This document shows positions 18,114-26,784 of a stretch of DNA of 64,000 bases, piece after piece. The first letter of the stretch is position 1; each line of letters begins with the position of its first letter. The notes beneath the pieces are model-generated. The model saw only the letters and a list, made by a program, of their open reading frames with translations. It ran no database searches and had not been told where the DNA came from. Position numbers and translations under genes: made by a program. Origin of the DNA: Bacillota bacterium (GTDB taxonomy: Bacteria; Bacillota; Clostridia; Lachnospirales; Lachnospiraceae); the NCBI GenBank assembly GCA_023402845.1, contig JAEYFP010000004.1:24144-88143 (forward strand), given 5' to 3'.

Positions 18114-18191
18114 AAACCTTCCGTTCAGGATGCGCGCGGACTACCAACTTGTCATATTATAATAATAATACTACTACTAAAGGGGATTATT

Positions 18192-19145
18192 ATGGATTAT
18201 CAAGATCTTATCATTTCACTTTGTTCCGTTGTCGCAGCTTCGCTGCTTCTATATTTTTTCATACGCGTTTATCGTATCAGGCACTTTAAGCCTACGGAAG
18301 ACAAAACGGTACAGCATGCAAATTTAAACAAACTGACCGAACCGTTCGGATTTCTGTATCAGGAGGATGGTGACTTTTTCTATTCAACCCGCCAAAATTG
18401 GCAACGCAGCTTTGGCTACTGCCGGCTTTACGACGAAACGGCACCGCTCATCAATCTGATCACTGACAGCGAGCCGATTCCCTTTGATTACAACGGTAAG
18501 CACTGGCTCATTGAATTCTGTAAGGGACAATACGGCATGTGTACCGGCGCCGAAGTCGGTATTTACAATACGGCTCTTAAACCTCTGCACACTGCCTCCT
18601 TCCATGGCTATTTTTATGAAAGCATCACCGACGCGGAAATGCTGCAAATATCTTTTACTTTAAAAAAGGGTTCACAAGTGCTCCTCAAGCGCTCGGGTGT
18701 CCATTGGGGACTGACCGGCTTTTTGCTCGGATCATTTGCTTCCCCAAAAGATCTGACGATGGAAATCCGCATTACCTTCCCGAATCACGATATGATGCAG
18801 TCTTTTGTATATGGATTGAAAACCGCAGGTTATTCTCCCTACGATTTCAATTTTTACCGCTGCTCGGTCTATCTCACCTTCGCAAAACCGCATGCGGCAA
18901 GGCCCTACACTCTAACCTCCCATCAGGAACAAATCTCACAGGCGAGCAATGAAGCTTACTGCACGCTCTATCAGAATGTGACAAAACAGTTCCAGACAAG
19001 CGCCGACAAGCTTGAATACCTGCAAACTGATTATCCCGAGCTGTTCAGTCTTGCCTGGAACTCCTTATACCGCGGTCGGCAGTATGACAGCTATCGACTG
19101 ATTGAGCAGGCAAAGAAGGAGACATACTATGACCCCAGTTACTGA
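18192..19145 (+). CDS. membrane-anchored DUF4474-like protein
   Basis: Protein of 317 residues with one N-terminal membrane helix (about 5-27) and a soluble domain. IPFDYNGKHWLIEF and KGQYGMCTGAEVGIYN (about 95-125) resemble DUF4474, a Firmicutes domain of unknown function. ATG follows AAAGGGG. Its last 17 bases overlap the start of a metallophosphatase, so the two are translationally coupled and may act together at the membrane. No catalytic motif can be named. Confidence 0.7.
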   Translation: MDYQDLIISLCSVVAASLLLYFFIRVYRIRHFKPTEDKTVQHANLNKLTEPFGFLYQEDGDFFYSTRQNWQRSFGYCRLYDETAPLINLITDSEPIPFDYNGKHWLIEFCKGQYGMCTGAEVGIYNTALKPLHTASFHGYFYESITDAEMLQISFTLKKGSQVLLKRSGVHWGLTGFLLGSFASPKDLTMEIRITFPNHDMMQSFVYGLKTAGYSPYDFNFYRCSVYLTFAKPHAARPYTLTSHQEQISQASNEAYCTLYQNVTKQFQTSADKLEYLQTDYPELFSLAWNSLYRGRQYDSYRLIEQAKKETYYDPSY

Positions 19146-19977
19146 TCAAAATCCTTTTACGAGAAGAGCGGTGCATCGCTTAAAGGGCGTGTTAAATGCA
19201 TCAAAAACAATAGTAATCAGTCCCGATGCCAGCATTGTCTTTATGAGTGACTGTCACCGCGGGCAAAATACGCCTAATGATAATTTTACCGTCAATGCCG
19301 AATTATACAATAAAATACTCCTCCATTATTATGAAGCGGGATTCACTTATATCGAGCTTGGCGATGGGGAGGAACTGTGGGAAAACAGAGATTTTTCCAG
19401 GATCCTCTCCGCTCATCGGGATACCTATACTATATTAGATAATTTTTACAAAGACGAACGCCTTTTCATGCTGTGCGGAAACCATGATCTCATAAAATGT
19501 AAAAAGCAGCTATATTCCACCGTAATGCCACATTTAAAAATTCAGGAGGGCTTGCTGTTAAAGCTCACCCCATCCGGGAAACGGCTGTTTCTAATCCACG
19601 GACATCAGGCTGATTTTTTTAATGATGTGATGGCACCCCTTGTTTGTTTCCTTGTACGCTATGTTTGGAAACCGCTTGAAATTCTCGGCTTACGGGCACC
19701 CTATAAAACCGGCTGCTCAATCAGCAAGAGCAGTGTCATTGAACAGTCTTTGTGCGAATTTTCCACAAGGGAGCAGCTTTCCGTTATTGCCGGTCATACC
19801 CATCATACCGTATTTCCGAAAACCTCCGGCTGCCGCTATTATAACGATGGCTGCTGTGTCTGGGAAAACCTCATTACGGCAATTGAGCTGTCTCACAATA
19901 CAATTTCCCTTGTCTGCTATTCATCTGCTGACGGACAGCTTCATAAAACCGTGACCGCCAGTCATGCAATAACATGA
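19129..19977 (+). CDS. calcineurin-like metallophosphoesterase
   Basis: Two-metal phosphoesterase of 282 residues. All motifs are seen: MSDCHRGQ (D-x-H), LGDGEELWEN (GD), LCGNHDLI (GNH[DE]), LIHGHQADFF and IAGHTHHTVF (GHxH). The arrangement is like UDP-2,3-diacylglucosamine hydrolase-type and DNA-repair-type phosphatases, but the substrate is unknown. ATG 19129 follows AAGGAGA; overlap with the preceding DUF4474-like gene. Confidence 0.88.
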   Translation: MTPVTDQNPFTRRAVHRLKGVLNASKTIVISPDASIVFMSDCHRGQNTPNDNFTVNAELYNKILLHYYEAGFTYIELGDGEELWENRDFSRILSAHRDTYTILDNFYKDERLFMLCGNHDLIKCKKQLYSTVMPHLKIQEGLLLKLTPSGKRLFLIHGHQADFFNDVMAPLVCFLVRYVWKPLEILGLRAPYKTGCSISKSSVIEQSLCEFSTREQLSVIAGHTHHTVFPKTSGCRYYNDGCCVWENLITAIELSHNTISLVCYSSADGQLHKTVTASHAIT

Positions 19978-19984
19978 AAGCAGC

Positions 19985-20608
19985 TTAAAACCGAATCTGC
20001 AGCAGATCCAGCGGATCTGCGATTGTATAATCAGGATACTCCACGTTTCCAAAGCCATAAGATGCAAAAATCATTTTAATGCCAGCCTTTTTGCAGGCAT
20101 CCGCATCCATCTGTGTGTCCCCGACGTAAACAGGTGTCTTCAATCCGTTTCTCTCGGCAATAATGCCGATGTTTTCTGCTTTGAATACACCTGTGTCGCC
20201 CGGGCACGTAAAATCTTTAAAAAAGCGCTGAAAGCCGGTCTTTCTTAAAAATAACTCGATATACCCAGCCTGACAGTTACTAACGATAAACAGAGGATAC
20301 CTTTGGGCGAGTTCTGAAAGCGTCTCTTCTAAATGCGGATACAATATCCCCGCATTTTTTTCTAAAAATGCATGTTCATAGGAAAAACACAGCGGCATAA
20401 ATTTCTCTTTTATTTCTTCCGGTTCCGCCGGCAAAATCCGGTCGATAATATCCTTCATGGGCAGGCCAAATAGACCTTTTAACTGATCGGCCGTAACAGC
20501 CGCATTTTGAATTCCCATATCGGCCATTGCCCTGTTCCATGCCTTCTCTACAATCGGAGTCGAATCCCAAAGCGTTCCATCCACATCAAAAATCAATCCA
20601 TCTATCAT
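19985..20608 (-). CDS. HAD-family phosphatase (phosphoglycolate phosphatase-like)
   Basis: HAD hydrolase of 207 residues with motif I IFDVDGTLWDS, motif II FIVSNCQ, the lysine in CPGDTGVFKAENI and motif IV YVGDTQMDADACKKAG. The helical cap between motifs I and II suits small phosphorylated substrates such as phosphoglycolate or pyrophosphate. ATG follows AAAGGA. Downstream of the S1 gene after a tandem repeat. Confidence 0.88.
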   Translation of the reverse strand: MIDGLIFDVDGTLWDSTPIVEKAWNRAMADMGIQNAAVTADQLKGLFGLPMKDIIDRILPAEPEEIKEKFMPLCFSYEHAFLEKNAGILYPHLEETLSELAQRYPLFIVSNCQAGYIELFLRKTGFQRFFKDFTCPGDTGVFKAENIGIIAERNGLKTPVYVGDTQMDADACKKAGIKMIFASYGFGNVEYPDYTIADPLDLLQIRF

Positions 20609-20673
20609 CGTCTGTGATTCCTTTTCTCTTTCTTTTGTTTTATCATCCTTTTATTATCTTCTGATTCTTTTAT

Positions 20674-20751
20674 TTTTATGAATAACATCGTTACATAACG
20701 TTGTTTCGTAACTTTGTTACATAACGCTGTTGTATAACACCGTTTCATAAC
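20674..20751. repeat. degenerate 13-bp tandem repeat, six units
   Basis: Units end in TAAC: 20674-20686, 20687-20699, 20700-20712, 20713-20725, 20726-20738 and 20739-20751, consensus NNNGTTNCATAAC. They fill the gap between the S1 gene stop and the HAD phosphatase start. No terminator is seen beside them. Confidence 0.85.
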
Positions 20752-20769
20752 ACCGCTATTTATTGCAGT

Positions 20770-21690
20770 TTAATCCGGAAACTTCATGCCTGTAAAAAAG
20801 CTGCCAAGGGAGGTGGTCGCTTTACCCTCCTCGTGATATTCAAATGTTTCGGTGCCATCCGGCTCGGCTCCGAGAATTTCCTCAAACTCCTTCATTGAAA
20901 GACTCAGCTTGCCGTCTTTGATATCCAGAAGCTTTACCTTGACCTTCTCGCCCTCTTTTAATACCTCCGCAGGAGATTTGATCCGCCGCTGACAAATGCG
21001 TGAAACATGCACAAGGCCTGAGAGACCATCTCCCAAATTAACAAATGCGCCGTACGGCATAATTGATTCTACGGTTCCTTCAAACACGGTTCCCGGAACA
21101 AGGCGCGCCTTTTTAGACGCAAGCTCTTCTTCCTTTTTCTTCTGCTCGACCGCTTTTGCGGAAAGAACAAGCTTGCCCCTCTCTCCATCCGCCGTAATTA
21201 CAACCGCGTCTACCACTCTTCCGTTCCATTCCTCCAGGTTTTCCACATAACTTAAGGAAAGCTGGGAAGCCGGAATAAAAGCGCGGATTCCCTCGAGATA
21301 AGCCGTTACGCCGGCATTCACAATCCCACTGATCTTTACGGACAGTATACGTTCCTCCTGCTTGTATGCTTCAAGCTTTTCCCACGCCAGCACCTGATTT
21401 GCTTCCTTCATTGAAAGGAGAAGATTTCCTTGTCCGTCATCCATTCTGACGATCGTGCCCTGCACCTCATCACCCTGATGAAAGCTCTCGCCGGCAATAA
21501 AAGACGGATCATCCGTAATTTCTGTAATCGGAATCACACCCTGCGCATAATATTTCAAATCAACATACAACGCCTCCTCCGTTACATCAATAATTGTGCC
21601 CGCGATGATATCGCCGACCGCAAGTCTCCGAAAGGATTTTTCCAGTTCGTCCTTATACGTATCCATGGATTCTGTCATTTGTTCACTCAT
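20770..21690 (-). CDS. S1 RNA-binding domain protein (RpsA-like)
   Basis: About 306 residues with three S1 OB-fold domains: VGDIIAGTIIDVTEEALYVDL, an intermediate ILSVKISGIVNAGVTAYLEG unit, and the canonical VFEGTVESIMPYGAFVNLGD unit followed by GLVHVSRI. An acidic linker and short C-terminal tail follow. Firmicutes carry such short S1 proteins that bind mRNA. Start taken as ATG 21690 after CCGGA; GTG 21714 after GGAGCGG is possible. It lies 70 nt after the amidase on the same strand. Confidence 0.88.
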   Translation of the reverse strand: MSEQMTESMDTYKDELEKSFRRLAVGDIIAGTIIDVTEEALYVDLKYYAQGVIPITEITDDPSFIAGESFHQGDEVQGTIVRMDDGQGNLLLSMKEANQVLAWEKLEAYKQEERILSVKISGIVNAGVTAYLEGIRAFIPASQLSLSYVENLEEWNGRVVDAVVITADGERGKLVLSAKAVEQKKKEEELASKKARLVPGTVFEGTVESIMPYGAFVNLGDGLSGLVHVSRICQRRIKSPAEVLKEGEKVKVKLLDIKDGKLSLSMKEFEEILGAEPDGTETFEYHEEGKATTSLGSFFTGMKFPD

Positions 21691-21759
21691 AATTTTCCGG
21701 TGCCTCTTTTGCACCCGCTCCTTACTATAAATTTAGGTTTAAGAAGGGAACCTATCTCC

Positions 21760-23211
21760 CTATCTGCGACGGTGTTTCCCCCGTCGTCTTTTCGCGTTTG
21801 CTCCGACTGCAATCGCAATCGCCCCAATCAACGCCAGCACCGCCACCGCTGTGGCCGCAATCAGCCCGGCAAGTGCTTTGCTTCTTCTGCTTCCGGTTTT
21901 TGTCATAACTGCATTTGCGGAATCATCACTTTCATTTTGCACCAGGGTCTCCTCGCCGGCACTCATTGTTTTCTGACCGTCATCCTCCGCATTGTCTTCT
22001 CTTTCTGCATTCTCCGCCTGCTTTACATCCGGTGCGGATACACTGTCTGTTTCGGCAGACTCCCCATCCGCCGGCGGCAAGACATCCGAAACCGGCTTCT
22101 CTGCTTTAGGCCGGTTGACCGCCATATCCAGTGAAAGACTGACCGGTTCACTGTCCATATACAGCTCGTAATTATTATATATCCTGACAATAAGAGTTCC
22201 TTCATATCCATCCGGCACGGTACAGGTTCCTGACATATGCTTTTGTCCGCTGTCCCAAAGACGCAACTCCATAAAGGATGTATCCGCATCGGCGGCCTCC
22301 TGCTCTGTGGCAATACCATAATACATCAGTCTGCTCTCCGCTTCCGTCCCGGAAAGTGTAAACGAAACCTCATTTTTGGAAATATCATAGTTATCAATAG
22401 AAAGCTTCACATTAGACGGCGGGGTCAGATCCGGCGACATTGTTTCCGAAGGAACTGAAACAGAAACTGTCGGAGTCACGGATGCCTGTACAACATTTTT
22501 CTTGAGCCCATAATAATCAGCAATTCCTGCGGCATCTGCCATTCCCAGCTGTTTCCATACCGTCTCGTTTCCAATGCGTTCCCAGTCCGTATCATTATCA
22601 ATATAGCCGTGTTCCAAAATGATTGTCGGAATATTGGCCGCAGTACCGTGGCGAATCAACCCGTAATAGTCGGCACCGCTGTTGCCGATCCTCGTTTTGA
22701 TTCCTTTATCTGCCGCTCCGTCCTGAGTCCAACGACTCATCACGCATTGGGCCAAACCATAACCTGTCGCATAACTTTGCCCGAACGCCGATGTGAATAC
22801 CTCCGCACCATAAAACCGATGTGATGCCGAAGCATTGTAATGGACACTGACGAGCACATCCGCATCAAGGGCAGCCGCATAATCCACACGCTCCTTGAGG
22901 CTCATCTTTTTATCCTCAGCCCTTGTCAAATAAACAGTCACATTGCCGTACTGTTCCAACTCCGCTTTCAAAGCCAACGCCGTTGTTAAAGTCAAGTCCT
23001 TCTCCAGCACATTGTTATACTTGGCACCAAGATCCGAATCATCGGCTGTTCCCGATCCTCCGTGTCCCGGGTCAATAACAACCGTCACATTTTCATATGC
23101 CTGAACCAGACGAGCATCAGCCCCCAAAAAAAGGAAGATCCCCATAAATAGCACTGCCATTTTTCCGATTCGGTTAAAAAACTTCCTGTAAGTCTTCACA
23201 CCTGCTCCCAT
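21760..23211 (-). CDS. membrane-anchored N-acetylmuramoyl-L-alanine amidase
   Basis: Amidase_3 enzyme that cuts the bond between muramic acid and L-alanine in peptidoglycan. Order: signal-type helix (about 18-35), catalytic domain with zinc ligands in VVIDPGHGG, the glutamate before KDLTLTTAL, VSVHYNAS and the catalytic glutamate of ILEHGYIDN; then a beta-sandwich region, an acidic low-complexity linker, and a C-terminal helix (AGLIAATAVAVLALIGAIA) with a basic tail that anchors it. Start ATG 23211 has a distant AAGGA; earlier GTG is possible. Preceded by the GTAC-repeat transcript region. Confidence 0.9.
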   Translation of the reverse strand: MGAGVKTYRKFFNRIGKMAVLFMGIFLFLGADARLVQAYENVTVVIDPGHGGSGTADDSDLGAKYNNVLEKDLTLTTALALKAELEQYGNVTVYLTRAEDKKMSLKERVDYAAALDADVLVSVHYNASASHRFYGAEVFTSAFGQSYATGYGLAQCVMSRWTQDGAADKGIKTRIGNSGADYYGLIRHGTAANIPTIILEHGYIDNDTDWERIGNETVWKQLGMADAAGIADYYGLKKNVVQASVTPTVSVSVPSETMSPDLTPPSNVKLSIDNYDISKNEVSFTLSGTEAESRLMYYGIATEQEAADADTSFMELRLWDSGQKHMSGTCTVPDGYEGTLIVRIYNNYELYMDSEPVSLSLDMAVNRPKAEKPVSDVLPPADGESAETDSVSAPDVKQAENAEREDNAEDDGQKTMSAGEETLVQNESDDSANAVMTKTGSRRSKALAGLIAATAVAVLALIGAIAIAVGANAKRRRGKHRRR

Positions 23212-23370
23212 CCAGATCACATGTTCCTTATTTATTATACCCCAATCTTTTTCCAATTCATCCAATATCCTGCCAGATCCAATAAAAGTATAACAAATTA
23301 CTCCATAAAATACAAAATATTTTAATGCAGAGTTCTTTTTGCGTTATCGCATGCGGTTTTTATAACACAT

Positions 23371-23409
23371 GAAAGCGGATGCTGATTTTAATCATCTGCA
23401 TCCGCTCTC
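23371..23409 (-). terminator. stem-loop at the end of the GTAC-repeat region
   Basis: Twelve-base-pair stem with one G-T pair (core AGCGGATGC / GCATCCGCT), extended inside by TGAT/ATCA with a bulge. The minus strand then reads TTCATGTGTTAT, a weak U tract, so termination is likely partial. It stands between the candidate RNA and the amidase, the position of an attenuator. Confidence 0.6.
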
Positions 23410-23891
23410 ATACTACATTTTCACTTTCCAATGGATCATACCTCTCAATTCTTTCGTACATCTTAGTTTTCAGGTACATTACCTGATCTTTTTACTCAGG
23501 TACAAATTCCGTTTTACCATTTTCGCTATTTAATTGTAAGTTTATCTTTCGTACCTCAGATATTCTCACTCGTACATTTACGTTCTTATGTACCTCGCTT
23601 TCCATCGCTTATATTCTATCTCTCGTACGTTTACTGCTCAGCCTTCTTTTGTATCCTGATTTGGCTGTCGTCTGTATTATGCTGATTCTTCTTTCGTACA
23701 GCTTGAAACTTCTTCTGTACCGCTTTATTTTATCTCTTGTACCCTACAAACTATTATAACTGATGTACTGGATAATTGTCACCTAGTAATTTAAGGATAT
23801 TTATCGAATTATGTTTTCGGTGGACTGTACCTCCTTTGCTAAAATTAGAAGTAATTCTTCTTTTTTTTCCTTTTTTCTCTCTTCTTTTTAT
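23371..23891 (-). ncRNA. candidate RNA with GTAC repeats and small ORFs
   Basis: A region of about 520 nt with no gene of ordinary size but a full transcription unit: consensus promoter, purine-rich body and terminal stem-loop. GTAC occurs 12 times between 23456 and 23830 (chance expectation about 1.5), often as GTACRARAGA on the minus strand and often 18-26 nt apart. A nine-nt AAAGGAGGT (23829-23837) has no ATG, GTG or TTG at a usable distance. Two small ORFs exist: 37 codons (23492-23605) and 23 codons (23408-23479), both with poor ribosome sites. It may be a noncoding RNA, a leader of the amidase gene, or a decayed gene. Confidence 0.4.
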
Positions 23892-23897
23892 ATTTTG

Positions 23898-23926
23898 ATT
23901 ATAATACAGGCTTTTTAAATTGTCAA
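23898..23926 (-). promoter_or_regulatory. perfect consensus sigma-A promoter
   Basis: Minus strand TTGACA (23921-23926), 17-nt spacer, TATAAT (23898-23903), with A/T-rich sequence upstream resembling an UP element. It is the best promoter noticed in the window and drives into the GTAC-repeat region. Confidence 0.85.
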
Positions 23927-24109
23927 CGCTTTTTTATATTTATTTTTATATTTTCAAAATACAATTTAATTATGTACTTTTTATTTGTTATTAAAGCATA
24001 TATGACTTTAATTTTTCCTTTTTTAGGCACAATTTAGCATTTAACTATTATCTGGAATTTTATGTATATTTCTAGGGTTTAACAATCCTATATCTGCAAT
24101 ATTTGTGCA

Positions 24110-24138
24110 TTGAAAAATCATGAAATATCTGTTAAATT
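24110..24138 (+). promoter_or_regulatory. possible promoter of the LUD gene
   Basis: TTGAAA (24110-24115), 17-nt spacer, TAAATT (24133-24138), just before the palindromic element. The AT-rich stretch 23940-24100 holds nothing else recognised. Confidence 0.45.
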
Positions 24139-24144
24139 AAAAGA

Positions 24145-24227
24145 ACAAAAGTGTGCTTTGCCCGCGCGCAGCTGCGCATAAAATTTTATTGTATAGGAAA
24201 TTCGAAGGAATTTCCTATACAATAAAA
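24145..24227 (+). repeat. dispersed palindromic element, copy A
   Basis: Starts ACAAAAGTGTGCTT, then GCGCGCAGCTGCGCAT (24164 on), then a perfect 20-bp palindrome with loop GAAG (24184-24203 and 24208-24227, core TATAGGAAATTC). The same blocks in the same order form the element at 47382-47505. It lies in the 5' region of the LUD gene, where it would form a strong hairpin 45 nt before the ATG. Confidence 0.85.
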
Positions 24228-24272
24228 AGAGCCGCGGCTATGATGCTGCGCGGCAAACAAGGAGGTATTTTC

Positions 24273-24908
24273 ATGAATCCCAAACAGGAAGCAATGCAAA
24301 GACAGGCACAAACCATTATTAAGAATCTTGAAAAAAGAAACATGGAGGGACACTATTTTCCTGCCGCAAAAGAATGTGTGGAATATATCCTGCACATGAT
24401 ACCGGAAGGAAGCGTTGTGACAGACGGTGGTTCTATGACAATCAGCGATATTGGCCTTCTCAATGAAATTAAAAAAGGTAATTATGAGTATATTGACAGG
24501 CTTGCATCAAAGACACCTCAGGAAAGCAGGATAACCTATTCAAAAATCGTGGCGGCCGATTATTATTTAATGAGCACGAATGCCATCACGATCGACGGTG
24601 AGCTTGTCAACGTGGACGGAGCAGGCAATCGCGTCGCCTGTCTCATTCACGGACCGCAAAATGTCCTTGTCATAGCGGGCATGAATAAAGTAGCCACAGA
24701 CATTACGGACGCCCATCACCGGGCGCGAAATCTTGCGGCACCGGCAAACGTATCCCGGCTTGACAGAAATACCCCCTGCGCCGTAACCGGTGTCTGCGGC
24801 AACTGTTTTTCTCCCGACTGCATCTGCAGCCAGATCGTCATCACAAGACGCAGCGGCATCAAAAATCGAATTAAAGTATTTCTGATCGGGGAAGAACTCG
24901 GATATTAA
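24273..24908 (+). CDS. LUD-domain (LutC/YkgG-like) protein
   Basis: Protein of 211 residues in the lactate-utilisation LutC family (DUF162). Seen: VVTDGGSMTISDIGLL (about 50), NAITIDGELVNVDGAGNRVACLIHGP (in two parts) and IAGMNKVATDITDAHHRAR, then a C-terminal cysteine cluster CAVTGVCGNCFSPDC. Stand-alone LUD proteins are common in Clostridia and their reaction is unknown. ATG 24273 follows AAGGAGGT; in-frame codons upstream run through the repeat element and are not used. Converges on the DUF4358 gene with one base between. Confidence 0.88.
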   Translation: MNPKQEAMQRQAQTIIKNLEKRNMEGHYFPAAKECVEYILHMIPEGSVVTDGGSMTISDIGLLNEIKKGNYEYIDRLASKTPQESRITYSKIVAADYYLMSTNAITIDGELVNVDGAGNRVACLIHGPQNVLVIAGMNKVATDITDAHHRARNLAAPANVSRLDRNTPCAVTGVCGNCFSPDCICSQIVITRRSGIKNRIKVFLIGEELGY

Positions 24909-24909
24909 C

Positions 24910-25386
24910 TTATTTCTTATAATCCTCAATAATTTCCATTGCTTTGTCCGGCTCATCTGAGACGGAAAGAATAGCATAATTGCCGTTCTCTACAATAACT
25001 GCCTTATCAAGCTTAACCAGCTCCTGCGGCACATAGTCTGTGAAGGATTCTTTCTGGTCCGCAATTCTTGCCTCCAATGCTGCTTTCGCCGCATCCGCAT
25101 CCTTCGCGGTTGCGCACTCAAGTACGACAATTTCCTCTGCGGTTGCACCACTGCTTTCAAAAACCGCACCATTTGTAATACTCACTTCGGAAAAATTAAA
25201 TATCATTGCTGCCGTGTCCAAATCAATCGATGACAATTCATCCTGATAAGTAATTTCCTCCAGCAGTCTATTGGAAACCTCAGTCACGTCCAGCGTCACT
25301 TCCTTTTTACCGCAGCCTGTCAGCCCCAACACCGCTATAAGCGCCAACCCGCTCATCACCACATTTTTGTAAGTTCTTTTTTTCAT
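24910..25386 (-). CDS. DUF4358 lipoprotein
   Basis: Protein of 158 residues with a lipoprotein signal ending LGLTGC (cysteine about 25) and the DUF4358 pattern: an acidic MIFNFSE segment followed by EEIVVLECATAKDADAAKAAL and a final NGNYAILSVSD. Function unknown. Start follows AAGGAGG. Last gene of the exporter/O-acetylation operon, 46 nt after the SGNH gene. Confidence 0.85.
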   Translation of the reverse strand: MKKRTYKNVVMSGLALIAVLGLTGCGKKEVTLDVTEVSNRLLEEITYQDELSSIDLDTAAMIFNFSEVSITNGAVFESSGATAEEIVVLECATAKDADAAKAALEARIADQKESFTDYVPQELVKLDKAVIVENGNYAILSVSDEPDKAMEIIEDYKK

Positions 25387-25432
25387 AACAGATTCCTCCT
25401 TAATTATTTATCATATATTGTTCTATATCTCC

Positions 25433-26683
25433 CTACTGCAGCAGCTCTACGGCATGTGTACGCAAATATTCCCTCCAAAGATCCATGTACTGTGCCTTCA
25501 AATGAATGCCGTCCGTCGTCATTTCCGGCTTCAGGCTGCCATCCTCCGCAGAAACGACGGAATTGATTCCGATATAGTATGCCTGCTGCTCCTGCGCAAG
25601 CTGCTTTAACTGTTCATTTCTCGTAGCAATATTTTCGTTGGAATGAACACTGTCCTCCGCAGATTTTTCTGCGGTGACCGGAAGCAGTGCATGAATATAA
25701 ATAATTGCGCGCGGCTCACATTCCCTAAGTCTTGCAATCAACTCCGCATATTTTTCGAGGAACATCTGGTCTGTGCCCCAGCCCATCTCATTCAAACCAA
25801 CTTTGATATAAATTTTTGTAAAAGCATCCTGCGGAATCACATCGAAGATAGGCGCTTTTCCCGCTTCCGTCTGCGCCACCTTCATCGTTTCATATTTATG
25901 AAGCTGGAAGCCCTTTGTTGCATAAAAAGTAGCGTTTGTGCCGGAATGCATGCCGAAGCCTTCCATTCTGGAATCCCCGATAAACAATGCATCATCAAAG
26001 TAGCTTAGGTCAACTGTTGTAAACGCGCGCGGATATCCTTCATTCGGATCCGTCACCTCATTGTCCGAAACGGAATTGCCGGATACAGAGCCGCCTGACA
26101 ACGAACCTTTCGAAGCGATTACATCCTCATCTCCGGCACGTACGACCGCCGCGATATTCGCAGTTTCATCCGTCTGCACGAGCGGTTCGGCCTGCGCCGG
26201 CACCTGTTCCTCCTGTACCGGTTCGGGCTCCGCATTTTTGGAAACGGATTCTACCACTTCTTCCGCTTCCGCCATCGCAGGCTCTGCATCTTCCTTTCGA
26301 ATCGTATCTATGACATCGGACGGTGTCTTACCCAAATCCCACAGCGCAAGACCAAATCCCGCAATAACTGCCAGCAAAATCGTACACAGAAACACCAGAA
26401 GCACGGAAGCAATGCGCCCTTTTCCATTGTTTTTTCTCCTTGTTTCCTCTATTTCCTCATCCTTAAACTCTATTACCTCTATTTCTTTAGCGTCGCCGCT
26501 ATGGTTTATCTGCGCCGGATTTACTTCCTCCCGATCCGTTTCCTCTTGCCTCACTTTGTCACGGTTAATTTTTTCTACCCGGATTCCCCCACGAACCACC
26601 GATTCACCGGTTTTCTCCGAAGTCTTTGACGTATCCGTTTCCTTATTTTCATGATTCATCGGTTTTTTCATTCGCTTTGTCAT
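25433..26683 (-). CDS. membrane-anchored SGNH/GDSL hydrolase
   Basis: 416 residues: a charged cytoplasmic N terminus (1-90), one membrane helix (about 92-115, SVLLVFLCTILLAVIAGF), a serine/glutamate-rich linker and an extracellular SGNH domain (about 230-416). Catalytic serine in FIGDSRMEGF, block III asparagine in KVGLNEMGW, and the DxxH pair in TTDGIHLK. With MBOAT and DHHW proteins upstream, it probably transfers or removes acetyl groups on a surface polymer. ATG 26683 is close to AAGGA; ATG five codons later is possible. Confidence 0.85.
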   Translation of the reverse strand: MTKRMKKPMNHENKETDTSKTSEKTGESVVRGGIRVEKINRDKVRQEETDREEVNPAQINHSGDAKEIEVIEFKDEEIEETRRKNNGKGRIASVLLVFLCTILLAVIAGFGLALWDLGKTPSDVIDTIRKEDAEPAMAEAEEVVESVSKNAEPEPVQEEQVPAQAEPLVQTDETANIAAVVRAGDEDVIASKGSLSGGSVSGNSVSDNEVTDPNEGYPRAFTTVDLSYFDDALFIGDSRMEGFGMHSGTNATFYATKGFQLHKYETMKVAQTEAGKAPIFDVIPQDAFTKIYIKVGLNEMGWGTDQMFLEKYAELIARLRECEPRAIIYIHALLPVTAEKSAEDSVHSNENIATRNEQLKQLAQEQQAYYIGINSVVSAEDGSLKPEMTTDGIHLKAQYMDLWREYLRTHAVELLQ

Positions 26684-26784
26684 TTTCCTTATCCCTTATC
26701 CTATCCTCATCCTGTTGCGGCAGCTCCCGTGCAGTTCTTCTGTTCGCGTTTCCCCTTTTCGCTTTTCACCCTAGCACGGCAGTT

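Noticed and set aside
23456..23830. GTAC array as a CRISPR
   Set aside because: The repeated unit is only 4-10 nt, spacing is irregular and no cas gene is near.
26061..26654. Long plus-strand open frame opposite the SGNH gene
   Set aside because: Serine-rich shadow of the acidic linker of the real gene, without ribosome site.
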